Assembly: GCA_964393695.1 (NCBI GenBank)
Contig: CAYMWC010000001.1
Span: forward strand, 19,937 to 83,936
DNA length: 64,000 nt
Source: Waterburya sp964393695
GTDB lineage: Bacteria; Cyanobacteriota; Cyanobacteriia; Cyanobacteriales; Xenococcaceae
Direction of reading: 5' to 3'
The notes below the pieces were generated by a model. It saw nothing but the letters and a program-made list of their open reading frames with translations, ran no database searches and was not told the origin of the DNA. This document shows, piece by piece, positions 16,999 to 25,598 of the stretch; position 1 is the first letter of the stretch, and each line of letters starts with the position of its first letter. The position numbers and the translations under genes were made by a program.

Positions 16999-17062
16999 TT
17001 TATACCTTCCTATTTAAATTAAATTTTTGGTTCAAATTCTAGAATATATCAATATCTACCAC

Positions 17063-18925
17063 CTAAAAGGCGATATTTACAGAAATTTGAGATAGTAAAG
17101 GAAAACAAACAACCCCAACAAATAAAATTATTCCTAACAAAATTGAAAGAAAATAAAACTGAGTTTGTCCTGAAACGTTATACTTTAAACTTTCGCCGCT
17201 AAAGATGGTGGCTAATCCAAATAAATTAATTACTCCATCAACTAGATAGCGATCAAACCAATAGACAATTTGTGATACTAAACCTACGGCAAAAACCACT
17301 GTGACGCGATAAAGTTGAGCCGTATAAAGGTCATAAGCAAAAAAGTCTTGTACTGCTTGTGGTTTTAATTTGATTGGCTTAGAAATTTTCTCATTGAGAT
17401 AGATAAAAGCTGCTGCGGATGCACCGACTAAAGTTGAGATAATTAAAGGAATAGCAATAGTTAAGTTTAGATTTGACAGTTCAGGTAATAAACCCCATTG
17501 AGCCAATAAAATTGGCACGTGCAAAGCAAACCCCATCCCAAAGGTCATAGGTAAAACTAACGCCCATAAAGCTTCGGGAGAACGAACTGTCATTTGTTTT
17601 GGCTTACCGCCAAAAATCAAACTAAATTCGCGAGTCAGACTAAAAGCAGTCAAACCATTAACGACAACCAATACACCAACTAACCAAGGATGAGTATTCC
17701 AAAGATTGTCTGCCATTTCGGTAAGGGTCCAAAAACAGCCTAAAGGGGGAAAAGCAACTAAAGAAGCTGCACCAACTAGGTAAGAAATCCCAGATATAGG
17801 GCGACGCGACCACAAACCACCATATTGAGTTAGATTTTGGGTAATGTTATTTAAAACCACACCACCAATACTCATAACTAATAGTGACATGGCGATCGCA
17901 TAAGTAAATAACAACCTTAAAGCGGTGTCACCTTGTTGTGTCCCGACGGCAATAAATACCAAACCCATGTAGGCACTGACGGAATAAGAAAGAGAACGTT
18001 TAATATCAATCTGCGCGATCGCAATCAAACTAGCACCAATAGCTGTTACTGTTCCAATCCCAATCATGACTTTTAAAGTTAGAGGGGATAAAGCCAATAC
18101 TGGTTGCAATTTAATTAATACCCAAGCACCAGTAGAAACTACAATCGTATTCCGTAAGATTGTAGCTGGCATTGGCCCTTCCATCGCTTCATCTAACCAA
18201 AGATGCAAGGGAAATTGAGCGCATTTACCTAAAGGCCCAGCAATTAAGGCTAAACATAGTAAAGTAGCAACTTTCGGATCGATGGTGGTGGTTTGCGCCC
18301 ACTGGGCTAACTCAGTATAATTCCAAGTTCCTGCTAAAGGTAATAAGGCAACTACACCCATTAACAAGATCAAATCTCCTACCCGTTTGGTTAAAAAAGC
18401 ATCTCTTGCCCCAGTTACCACTAAAGATTGGTTGAACCACAACCCAATCAATAAGTAAGTACCGAGAGTTAGAATTTCTAAGACTACATAACTGAAAAAT
18501 AGTGAATTACACAGCACTAAAGTAGACATCCCTGCCTCAAACAAAGCGATCAGAGAATAAAACCGCGCCCAACCCCAATCCATTTCCATATAGCCGATGG
18601 CGTAGATTTGGGCGAGAAAATTTAACCCCGTAACCAGAATGAGGGCGGAGATAGTAATAGTGGAAATTTCGATATCAAAGGAAATATCTAAATTAGCAGC
18701 ATGAAGCCACTGAAAAGATAAGTATTTAACTGGTTTGTGCCAAGTTTCCATTAAAGCCAAGAGGCTATGAATCAAGGCAATAAACGTCATCAAGCTATTA
18801 ATATAGCCTGATGGTCTGGGCCCTGTCTGGCGAATAATGCCTGGAGACCAAGGAATAGCGAATAATGCACCAGCTAAGGCGTAAAGAGGAACTAGCCAAA
18901 TAGTCTGGCTAAAAATTTCATTCAT
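17063..18925 (-). CDS. NDH-1 subunit NdhF of the CO2-uptake type (F3/F4)
   Basis: A 620-residue antiporter-like membrane protein, NuoL/NdhF family, first gene of the CO2-uptake cluster. It has about 15 hydrophobic segments and conserved loops (YAIGYMEMDWGWARFYSLIALFEAGM, QFPLHLWLDEAMEGPMPATILRNTIV, IAQIDIKRSLSYSVSAYMGLVF). The N-terminal WSPGIIRQTGPRPSGYINS is typical of the NdhF3/F4 branch, and the protein is shorter than NdhF1. It provides the distal proton-pumping part of NDH-1MS. The promoter and a LysR-like palindrome lie 45-75 bp upstream (18970-18998). Confidence 0.92.
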   Translation of the reverse strand: MNEIFSQTIWLVPLYALAGALFAIPWSPGIIRQTGPRPSGYINSLMTFIALIHSLLALMETWHKPVKYLSFQWLHAANLDISFDIEISTITISALILVTGLNFLAQIYAIGYMEMDWGWARFYSLIALFEAGMSTLVLCNSLFFSYVVLEILTLGTYLLIGLWFNQSLVVTGARDAFLTKRVGDLILLMGVVALLPLAGTWNYTELAQWAQTTTIDPKVATLLCLALIAGPLGKCAQFPLHLWLDEAMEGPMPATILRNTIVVSTGAWVLIKLQPVLALSPLTLKVMIGIGTVTAIGASLIAIAQIDIKRSLSYSVSAYMGLVFIAVGTQQGDTALRLLFTYAIAMSLLVMSIGGVVLNNITQNLTQYGGLWSRRPISGISYLVGAASLVAFPPLGCFWTLTEMADNLWNTHPWLVGVLVVVNGLTAFSLTREFSLIFGGKPKQMTVRSPEALWALVLPMTFGMGFALHVPILLAQWGLLPELSNLNLTIAIPLIISTLVGASAAAFIYLNEKISKPIKLKPQAVQDFFAYDLYTAQLYRVTVVFAVGLVSQIVYWFDRYLVDGVINLFGLATIFSGESLKYNVSGQTQFYFLSILLGIILFVGVVCFPLLSQISVNIAF

Positions 18926-18969
18926 AGAGGTTTAGGTATTCTATGCTTTAGTTTGATTGACTATACTCT

Positions 18970-18998
18970 ATCATAGTATTAAGTCTATACAAAAACAA
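18970..18998 (-). promoter_or_regulatory. ndhF promoter with overlapping 16-bp palindrome
   Basis: On the minus strand TTGTTT (18998-18993), a 17-bp spacer and TATGAT (18975-18970) make a good sigma-70-type promoter. Over it lies ATAG-N8-CTAT (18973-18988, centre TTAA), the shape of a LysR-type operator. Low-CO2 ndhF3 operons are known to be controlled by LysR-type NdhR/CcmR, so this is a reasonable operator candidate. Confidence 0.5.
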
Positions 18999-19064
18999 AA
19001 TATAATTGTTTTATGCCAATAATAAGAATACGTAAACTATTAGTAAAAAAGCTTAGAGCTATAT

Positions 19065-19088
19065 GCGTAGCGGTATCCTTTAGGACGA
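19065..19088 (+). repeat. Small palindromic repeat, family A, intergenic copy
   Basis: GCGTAGC followed by a TCC-TTT-AGGA hairpin core, with the right end degenerate. It lies upstream of the DUF952 gene and matches the pattern of the repeats at 9704, 31499 and 45635. Confidence 0.5.
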
Positions 19089-19242
19089 ACAGTAACACTA
19101 TCGGCTTCACATTGTAGCCTTGTGGTATACATTAAATCACCAAGGTTTAAATGATGATATGTGGACTTTCAAGCGTGAACTAATTGAAGGCGATCGCCTT
19201 CAGAGAATTTCTATTTTTAGTAAGGATAAACAGGTAACCTAC

Positions 19243-19623
19243 ATGGAAACAGTGCTTCACATGGTTTCAAAAAAAGAAGTTGAAAATGCTAAGTCTGAGG
19301 GTTATTATCAGCCAACCAGCTTCGTTGATGAAGGTTTTATTCACTGCTCATACTCACATCAAGTATGCCGAGTTGCCAACTTATTTTACAGAGGCAAAAC
19401 CGACCTCGTACTACTGGAAATAAATAAAGCTCGAACTGGTTGCGAAGTGATTGATGAAGACTTGTATGACAGTGGCGAAAACTTTCCACATATCTACGGC
19501 AAATTATCTTGGGAGGCTGTGGTTGCAATACACGAGTTTCCATGTAACGATGATGGAACATTTGAGTTACCGAGTACTATAAACCGCCACAAAATTTCAA
19601 TTAAATTTAATTCAGGAGAATAA
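19243..19623 (+). CDS. DUF952 family protein
   Basis: A 126-residue soluble protein matching the small DUF952 fold: HMVSKKEVENAKSEG, GFIHCSYSHQVCRVANLFY, LEINKARTGCEVIDED and FPHIYGKLSWEAVVAI. Some members are annotated as glutathione-transferase-like, but the activity is unproven. ATG at 19243 begins just before the domain. The frame stays open 123 bases further upstream (from a TTG at 19120), coding about 41 extra residues that do not belong to DUF952. They could be a fused remnant of another gene or untranslated DNA. Confidence 0.75.
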   Translation: METVLHMVSKKEVENAKSEGYYQPTSFVDEGFIHCSYSHQVCRVANLFYRGKTDLVLLEINKARTGCEVIDEDLYDSGENFPHIYGKLSWEAVVAIHEFPCNDDGTFELPSTINRHKISIKFNSGE

Positions 19624-19756
19624 GAAGGTACTCAAAAATAGTGAAACCTCGTTCTGTCCATTCTTCAAGTCGCTCTTCAAGAGCATCGCTGGTATGAATT
19701 TTGGAGTATCTACAACGATCGCATCTGGTTAGCCGATCTTATACCCTCAGAGTACA

Positions 19757-20887
19757 TTACTTTTGAATAATCAAAATCGGATATTGCCCGATTTTAGCAG
19801 CTAGTTTGGGAAAGCTTTCTTCTAAACGATAAATTAGATCGAGTATTTGTTTGCCAAACAACCATCCATGAATATAGGTTTTCAGAAACAAAAGATTAAC
19901 GCTTCTCCAAATTGAGATATCAATACTGATGTTCGATTTCTCAGCTTTCTGCTTGAACCATTTATAATTGTGGGTATGAAAATATAGTTCGCTGCTAGCA
20001 ATTTCAGCCGATTTCTTATTTCCTCGTTCCCAAAAAGCAGTCCATTTTTTTCTTAATTTAGCTAATACCTTCAAAGGTAGGGTAGTTAAATTCATCAACA
20101 ATGAATATTTTCCCCAGTGATAAACTATAATGCCTGTTGAATTAGGTTTTATTACTCGATGTAATTCTTTTACTGCATATTCTTGTTCGTTTTCGGGAAC
20201 GTGATAAATAGTATGCAGAGAAATAGCAGAATCAACTGAGTTCGCTCGAAGAGGTAAATTAGTTATATCTCCTAATATGTATATACCTTTATCTTTTAGT
20301 TTTTTTTGTGCTTCCTGAAGTGCTTGAAAAGAAAAATCTACACAAATCCTTTGTTGAAAATTATCTGAATAACTAACATATTCAGTTAGATGCACTGGTC
20401 CAGAAGCTACGTCTAAAATATACTCGCTGCCAGGTTGCAAATACTTATTAACTCGTAGATGGCATTTATGAATATACTCTTGAGATACCGATCTTAAATC
20501 TTCAAAAACCGCAGCATCTACATAAACTGAATCGTCTTCTATCTTGGTTTCTTTCCAGCCTACTTCATTGTAAAAGCTTTGAACGCTATTTTTAAGTTCG
20601 TTGTTTTGTGGAGTTATATTAGCGACATCGTTCTCTTTAAGTATTAAAGCACTATTGTTTAGGAGAACAGCAATTCCTTTAATAATAGGATAGGCAAATC
20701 GACAATCTTCAGAAATAAATCCTGAATCTATCTTTAGATTGACAGGTTCTCTATCTAATGTAAACAATTTATTCTCAGAAATTAGATTGTTTAATTTGGC
20801 AATTTCCTCTACATTCATCTCTCGCAATGGCTGTTTGGTAACGGGGCATTGCAGATGATCGATTAGCTTGCGTAAATTTTCTTCCAT
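19757..20887 (-). CDS. Class I SAM-dependent methyltransferase with Trm112-like N-terminus
   Basis: A 376-residue protein. Residues 1-80 have a Trm112/YbaR-like layout (LQCPVTKQPL ... FAYPIIKGIAVLL), but the second cysteine pair is not kept, so zinc binding is doubtful. Residues about 140-280 are a Rossmann methyltransferase: motif I ILDVASGPVHLTEY, then VDFSFQALQEA, GDITNLPLRANSVDSAISLHTIYHV and VIKPNSTGIIVY. The last 90 residues are basic and aromatic, possibly membrane-associated. The substrate may be a small molecule or lipid; nothing nearby specifies it. It is a single gene on the minus strand. Confidence 0.75.
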   Translation of the reverse strand: MEENLRKLIDHLQCPVTKQPLREMNVEEIAKLNNLISENKLFTLDREPVNLKIDSGFISEDCRFAYPIIKGIAVLLNNSALILKENDVANITPQNNELKNSVQSFYNEVGWKETKIEDDSVYVDAAVFEDLRSVSQEYIHKCHLRVNKYLQPGSEYILDVASGPVHLTEYVSYSDNFQQRICVDFSFQALQEAQKKLKDKGIYILGDITNLPLRANSVDSAISLHTIYHVPENEQEYAVKELHRVIKPNSTGIIVYHWGKYSLLMNLTTLPLKVLAKLRKKWTAFWERGNKKSAEIASSELYFHTHNYKWFKQKAEKSNISIDISIWRSVNLLFLKTYIHGWLFGKQILDLIYRLEESFPKLAAKIGQYPILIIQK

Positions 20888-21155
20888 GTTTCAAGCTTTG
20901 TGGACTTCTGAATCTAAAAGTTGTCTGAAATTATTGTACCAGAACCTACACAATCAGTAGCTCGAAAACTTTTGTCTAAATAGTCAAAAAAAAGCCTTGA
21001 TTAAAAACAAGTCTATTCATCCTTAATTTTTCATTCCTCATCGTTTTACTTCTTAATCACAGCCTAGAAAATATTTAAACCAAGAATTACTTTTACTTAA
21101 TCTAAAAATATCAAGATTTTATTAAGAATAATAATTCTCAATATTTCATATTCCC
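20888..21155. other. Spacer upstream of the double phosphatase gene
   Basis: AT-rich DNA divergent between the methyltransferase and the phosphatase. Nothing beyond AT tracts is seen here; the MITE-like element begins at 21156. Confidence 0.4.
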
Positions 21156-21307
21156 GTAGTGGTATGTCAACTTTGAATTGATGAATTGAGGCAGGTAGGA
21201 GAGTGGAGAAGTAGAAGAGATGGAGAAGTAAACTACTCCAAACACTTGACTAGTCCAATAACCTCACTACTTCCATTACCTTCAAGATAATTTTGACATA
21301 TTAGTAG
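21156..21307 (+). mobile_element. MITE-like element, left of the phosphatase gene
   Basis: About 152 bp with imperfect terminal inverted repeats: GTAGTGGTATGTCAA on the left and, read from the other strand, CTACTAATATGTCAAAATT on the right (TATGTCAA identical). The middle is purine-rich on one half and pyrimidine-rich on the other. A related copy lies inverted at about 24595-24732 on the other side of the gene. No transposase is present. Confidence 0.5.
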
Positions 21308-21410
21308 ATTGTGCTGGCAATTTGAATATTTGATTATTTTAACCCTTCTTACTATTTATAGATTTCAAATAGTCGTAATTGCTAAGTATTAGCTAAAAAA
21401 TCAACACATC

Positions 21411-24400
21411 ATGAGCAAAAACAATAGCGTAATTTTTATTCATCCAGACGGTACAAGTCCTTCTCACTATGCAGCAGGACGTTTAGCATCTGAAGGGCCA
21501 GATGGCAGACTAAACTGGGATGAGATGACTAATGCAGGGGTTTATCTCGGACATTTAGACGACCAAATTGTTGCTACTTCTAATGCTGGTGCAGTAGCTC
21601 ACGCTTATGGTATTAAACCTTACGCAGGTAGCTATGGTTTAGATGAAGAGGGTAATCCCTATACTTCTCTTTCTGGTCAATCAGGTACGACCATTATGGA
21701 AGAAGCGATCGCGCAAGGAAAAGCAACTGCTGTAATTAATTCTGGCTTTATTGCCGAACCTGGTACAGGGGTATTTTTAGCCGATGCTGAAAGTCGTGAT
21801 GACGTGGCTACGATTACTGCGGAAATAGTCGAGTCGGGTACTAACGCTATCTTGGGTGGTGGTGAAATTCATTATTTGCCTAAAGGGACAGTCGGACGTT
21901 TTGGCGAAGAAGGTATCCGCGAAGACGGACGCAACCTGATTAAAGAAGCTGAACAAATGGGGTATACGGTAGTTTACACCCTCGAAGAATTAAAAAATCT
22001 TCCTGCCGATACGGAAAAAGTATTAGGGATTTTTGCAGCCGAAGATACTTACAATGACCTTCCCGAAGAGGCTTTAAAACAAGAAGGCTTTGTCGATGCA
22101 GAGGGTAATTTGATTTCTTATGGTCAACCAGGTAATGAAAATCCCCCTACTGTTGCTCAAATGTTAGAAGCAACTCTCGGTTTAAATGTTTTCAGCCAGA
22201 ACGAAAAGGGGATGTTTGTTGTCTTAGAAGAAGAAGGCACAGACAACTTTGGTAATAATAATAATGCTGCGGGAACAACTGAAGCAGTATTAAGGGCAGA
22301 TGAAGCGATCGGTGTCGCCCAGGACTATATTGATAATGTTAATCCCAATACTTTACTGGTGACTGCTGCTGATAGTGATGGTGGAGGTTTGGAAATCAAC
22401 GATGTCGAAGGAGAAACAGTAGGGAATACTGAAGTGCAACCTCCTTTTGACACAGAAGTTCCCTATGATGGCACGACTGGTAACGATACCGCACCTTTTA
22501 CTACTGGCGCACCTGATGCTGACGGTGACACTTTTGATTACGGTGTTCTTTGGGCTGGTACTCCTGATTTTGCAGGTAGTATTGTCTCTAAAACCTATGG
22601 TTTAAATGCAGAGGAACTTCCCAGCACTGTAGACAATACAGGCATTTATAGTTTGATGTATGAAACTCTGTTTGATGTGGAGTTAGAACCCCCTGAAGGT
22701 GTGCCTGACGAGATTAAACCTGCTCCTGAACCTACTGAGGATACGGGTAATGTTATCTTTATTCACCCAGATGGTACAAGTCCTTCTCATTATGCTGCTG
22801 CCCGATTTGCTTCTGTAGGGACAGATGGTAGATTAAACTGGGACAACATGACCGATGCAGGGGTTTATCTCGGACATTTAGACAATCAAATTACTAGTAC
22901 TTCTAATGCAGGTGCAGTCGCTCACGCTTACGGAATTAAACCCTACGCTGATAGTTATGGTTTAGACGAAGAGGGCAATCCCTATACTTCCCTTTCTGGT
23001 CAATCAGGGACGACGATTATGGAAGAAGCGATCGCTGCTGGTAAACCTACAGCAGTAATTAATTCTGGTATTATTGCCGAACCTGGTACAGGTGCGTTTC
23101 TCTCGGATACCGAAAACCGTGACAATGTTGCAGAAATTACTGCCGAAATTGTTGAATCTGGTGCTGATGTGATTATGGGTGGTGGGGAAATCCAGTATCT
23201 ACCCAAGGGGACAGTAGGGCGTTTTGGTGAAGAAGGTATTCGCGAAGATGGACGTAACCTAATTGAAGAAGCTGAAGCTAAAGGTTACACCGTTGTTTAT
23301 TCTCGTGAAGAATTAGAAAATTTACCTGCTGATGCTGAAAAAGTTCTGGGTATTTTTGCGGCGGAGGATACCTATAACGATGAAAATGAAGCAACTTTAA
23401 CTGAGGAAGGTTTTGTCGATGAAAATGGTGAACTAGTTCTCTACGGACAACCAGGTAATGAAAATCCGCCTACGGTTGCCGAAATGTTGGATAAAACTCT
23501 AGGTTTGGATAAGTTTACTAACGCTGAAAATGGCTTTATGGTCGTTATGGAAGAGGAAGGTTCAGATAACTTCTCTAATGATAATAACGGCGCGGGAAGC
23601 ATTGAATCTACTTTACGAGCTGATGAAGCTATTGGCGTAGCCCAAGATTTTGTGAACAATGTCGATCCTAATACTCTAGTTCTTACGGCTGCTGATAGTG
23701 ATGCTGGCGGTTTAGAAGTAGTTGATGTAGAAGATGATAGTGAGACGGTAGGCGACATTAACGTCCAATCAAAAACTGTCTCTTTTGGGGAAGATGCTGA
23801 TGGTGTTCAAGTTCCCTTGGATGGTACTACAGGTAACGACACTGCACCTTTTACGACTGGCGAACCTGATGCAGACGGCGATAATTTCGATTTTGGTCTC
23901 GCTTATGCCACTACTGATGATGTTGCAGGTAGCATTGTTTCTAAAGCCTATGGTTTAAATTCTGACCTATTAGAAAGTACGGTAGATAACACCGATATGT
24001 ACAGTATTATGTACCAGACTTTATTTGGGGTTGAACCTGAAGAAGTAGTTAGTGGCAAAGAAGATACCAATTTTGAAACCTTATTTGGTACTAAAGATAT
24101 TGATATTATTGAACTAGAAGGTAGTAACCGTCTAGTTTTTGCTGCTGAAGGTAACGATTTAGTGAATGCTGCTATTAGTGGCGAGGGCAATAACCGCATC
24201 AATTTGGGTAATGGTGATGATCTGGCTATTTTAGGGACAGGGGATATTCTTGTAGGTGCTGAAGGTGTAGATCGTTTCTTTGTAACTAATGGCGGTGATA
24301 ACACTATTACGGGAGGTGAAGGGGCAGACCAATTTTGGCTTGCTGACGGACGATTTCCCGAATCAGCAAATATCATTACCGATTTTGAGTCTGGGACTGA

Positions 24401-24557
24401 TATGCTTGGTATTGCTGGTTTGGATATTGCGATCGAGGACTTGAGTATTACCGATAGCAATGGAGATGTTGTAATTGCCAATGGTGAGAAAAACTTGGCG
24501 ATTCTGCAAGGTGTTAATGCTGTCAGTTTGAATGCAGACAATTTTGTTTTTGCCTAG
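21411..24557 (+). CDS. Tandem alkaline phosphatase with RTX-like C-terminal tail
   Basis: A 1048-residue acidic protein with two alkaline-phosphatase-family copies (about 5-430 and 447-880), near-identical in many segments, then an RTX-like region (NRINLGNGDDLAILGTGD, TITGGEGADQFWLADG) and a terminal FESGTDMLGIAGLD module as in type-I-secreted proteins. There is no N-terminal signal, so type I secretion is inferred. In each copy the first Asp (IHPDGTSPSH), the Ser aligned with the nucleophile (ATSNAG / STSNAG) and the EEG..DN site are kept. The His metal ligands of E. coli PhoA appear as Asn, Ser and Asn (DNFGN, TAADSD, GNDTAPF). Phosphate-monoester cleavage is therefore likely but not certain. 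Confidence 0.85.
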   Translation: MSKNNSVIFIHPDGTSPSHYAAGRLASEGPDGRLNWDEMTNAGVYLGHLDDQIVATSNAGAVAHAYGIKPYAGSYGLDEEGNPYTSLSGQSGTTIMEEAIAQGKATAVINSGFIAEPGTGVFLADAESRDDVATITAEIVESGTNAILGGGEIHYLPKGTVGRFGEEGIREDGRNLIKEAEQMGYTVVYTLEELKNLPADTEKVLGIFAAEDTYNDLPEEALKQEGFVDAEGNLISYGQPGNENPPTVAQMLEATLGLNVFSQNEKGMFVVLEEEGTDNFGNNNNAAGTTEAVLRADEAIGVAQDYIDNVNPNTLLVTAADSDGGGLEINDVEGETVGNTEVQPPFDTEVPYDGTTGNDTAPFTTGAPDADGDTFDYGVLWAGTPDFAGSIVSKTYGLNAEELPSTVDNTGIYSLMYETLFDVELEPPEGVPDEIKPAPEPTEDTGNVIFIHPDGTSPSHYAAARFASVGTDGRLNWDNMTDAGVYLGHLDNQITSTSNAGAVAHAYGIKPYADSYGLDEEGNPYTSLSGQSGTTIMEEAIAAGKPTAVINSGIIAEPGTGAFLSDTENRDNVAEITAEIVESGADVIMGGGEIQYLPKGTVGRFGEEGIREDGRNLIEEAEAKGYTVVYSREELENLPADAEKVLGIFAAEDTYNDENEATLTEEGFVDENGELVLYGQPGNENPPTVAEMLDKTLGLDKFTNAENGFMVVMEEEGSDNFSNDNNGAGSIESTLRADEAIGVAQDFVNNVDPNTLVLTAADSDAGGLEVVDVEDDSETVGDINVQSKTVSFGEDADGVQVPLDGTTGNDTAPFTTGEPDADGDNFDFGLAYATTDDVAGSIVSKAYGLNSDLLESTVDNTDMYSIMYQTLFGVEPEEVVSGKEDTNFETLFGTKDIDIIELEGSNRLVFAAEGNDLVNAAISGEGNNRINLGNGDDLAILGTGDILVGAEGVDRFFVTNGGDNTITGGEGADQFWLADGRFPESANIITDFESGTDMLGIAGLDIAIEDLSITDSNGDVVIANGEKNLAILQGVNAVSLNADNFVFA

Positions 24558-24594
24558 TAGTGCAACAAGATTGTTTTGAGGAGTAATGTTCGCC

Positions 24595-24732
24595 CTCGAA
24601 GTAGTGGAGTTATTGGAGTAATGGGGTATTGAGAATTTGACTCTTACATTTTTCCGTCCCCTCTACCTCACCACCTCTTTACTCCTCTACCCACCTCAAC
24701 TTCTCAATTCAAAATTGACAGACTACTAGTAG
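24595..24732 (-). mobile_element. MITE-like element, right of the phosphatase gene, inverted
   Basis: On the minus strand it starts CTACTAGTAGTCTGTCAA and contains the same purine-rich block. The string GAAGTAGTG..GTTATTGGA on the plus strand matches the reverse complement of the left element (about 21250-21275). The two copies thus face each other across the phosphatase gene. The inner terminal repeat is less clear here. Confidence 0.5.
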
Positions 24733-24853
24733 CGTGTGAAGCTTAATTTGAGGTATTGGAAAAGTCCACAGATAAACGCAGATGTTCTTTCTTTTTGTGT
24801 TTGATTTTATTGCACTATTTTAAACTTGCTACGTTATAGGTTGTATTGTGTAG

Positions 24854-24872
24854 GGGCGTATGGCATACGCCC
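24854..24872. repeat. Perfect hairpin repeat, family B
   Basis: GGGCGTAT-GGC-ATACGCCC: an 8-bp perfect stem with GGC loop, preceded by TGTAG. The same plan with changed stem (GGGCGCAA-GGC-TTGCGCCC) occurs at 58565-58583. It is a REP-like dispersed element. Confidence 0.75.
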
Positions 24873-24915
24873 TAATAAAAGCTATATGATCATCAATTAG
24901 ATATTGAGATAAGAG

Positions 24916-25509
24916 ATGAGAGAGCAAGATTCGGTAGATCCGCCTGTAACTGTGGTCATCTCAAGAAGGGTAAAACCTGGATGTGAGGAGGCATTTGAGA
25001 AATTCATTTCTGGTATTACCGCAGCAGCCATGACATTTGAAGGGCATTTAGGAACAAATGTTTTTCGTCCCAGCAACCGAGAAGATCATGAATATCAAAT
25101 CATCTTTAAATTTGATCGTGCCAGTAATCTCCGCATCTGGCAAGAATCAGAATGTCGTCGCCAGTGGTTAGCTCGTGCTGAAAGTTTGCGTTTAGAACCA
25201 CCAACGATTAAAGTGATTACAGGGCTAGAAACTTGGTTTACCTTACCCTCTTCCAAACCTATTATTCCGCCACCACGATACAAAATGGCGACGATTACTT
25301 TACTAGCATTGTTTCCCTCAATTCAAGTTGCGAATTTAACACTTGTTCCTTTATTAAAATTACTACCTTTACCTACGCTACTGCGAAATCTCATTATTAC
25401 CGCCATACTTGTATTGCTGATGACCTATGTACTAATGCCTCGGATGACTAAATTATTAGCTAAATGGCTTTATCCTCATAGGCGATCGCGATCAAAAGTT
25501 AAAAATTAA
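24916..25509 (+). CDS. ABM-domain protein with C-terminal membrane segments
   Basis: A 197-residue protein. Residues 10-105 are an antibiotic-biosynthesis-monooxygenase (dimeric ferredoxin-like) domain: VTVVISRRVKPGCEEAFEKFISGITAAA, then FEGHLGTNVFRP and a terminal WQESECRRQWLARAE helix. Residues about 122-185 are hydrophobic (ITLLALFPSIQVANLTLVPLL and LLRNLIITAILVLLMTYVL), two transmembrane helices, and the end is strongly basic, predicted cytosolic. Such cyanobacterial proteins are common and of unknown substrate. The start at 24916 sits directly before the domain. A palindromic repeat lies 44 bp upstream. Confidence 0.85.
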   Translation: MREQDSVDPPVTVVISRRVKPGCEEAFEKFISGITAAAMTFEGHLGTNVFRPSNREDHEYQIIFKFDRASNLRIWQESECRRQWLARAESLRLEPPTIKVITGLETWFTLPSSKPIIPPPRYKMATITLLALFPSIQVANLTLVPLLKLLPLPTLLRNLIITAILVLLMTYVLMPRMTKLLAKWLYPHRRSRSKVKN

Positions 25510-25598
25510 AAATCAGTAGAGGCGTTTCTTTTAAATTCTTCGGACACTCTACGCAAAAATGATCAATGAAATAACTTATAATTTAGGCTGTCTTGACC

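Noticed and set aside
23948..24541. 197-codon frame on the minus strand inside the phosphatase gene
   Set aside because: It is the antisense of the repeated acidic coding region; the Ser/Pro-rich product has no protein-like pattern.
21411..24557. Loss of the nucleophilic Ser in both phosphatase copies
   Set aside because: A gap-free alignment anchored on GIKPYAGSYGLD places Ser57 (and its equivalent in copy 2) on the nucleophile; only the His ligands appear changed.
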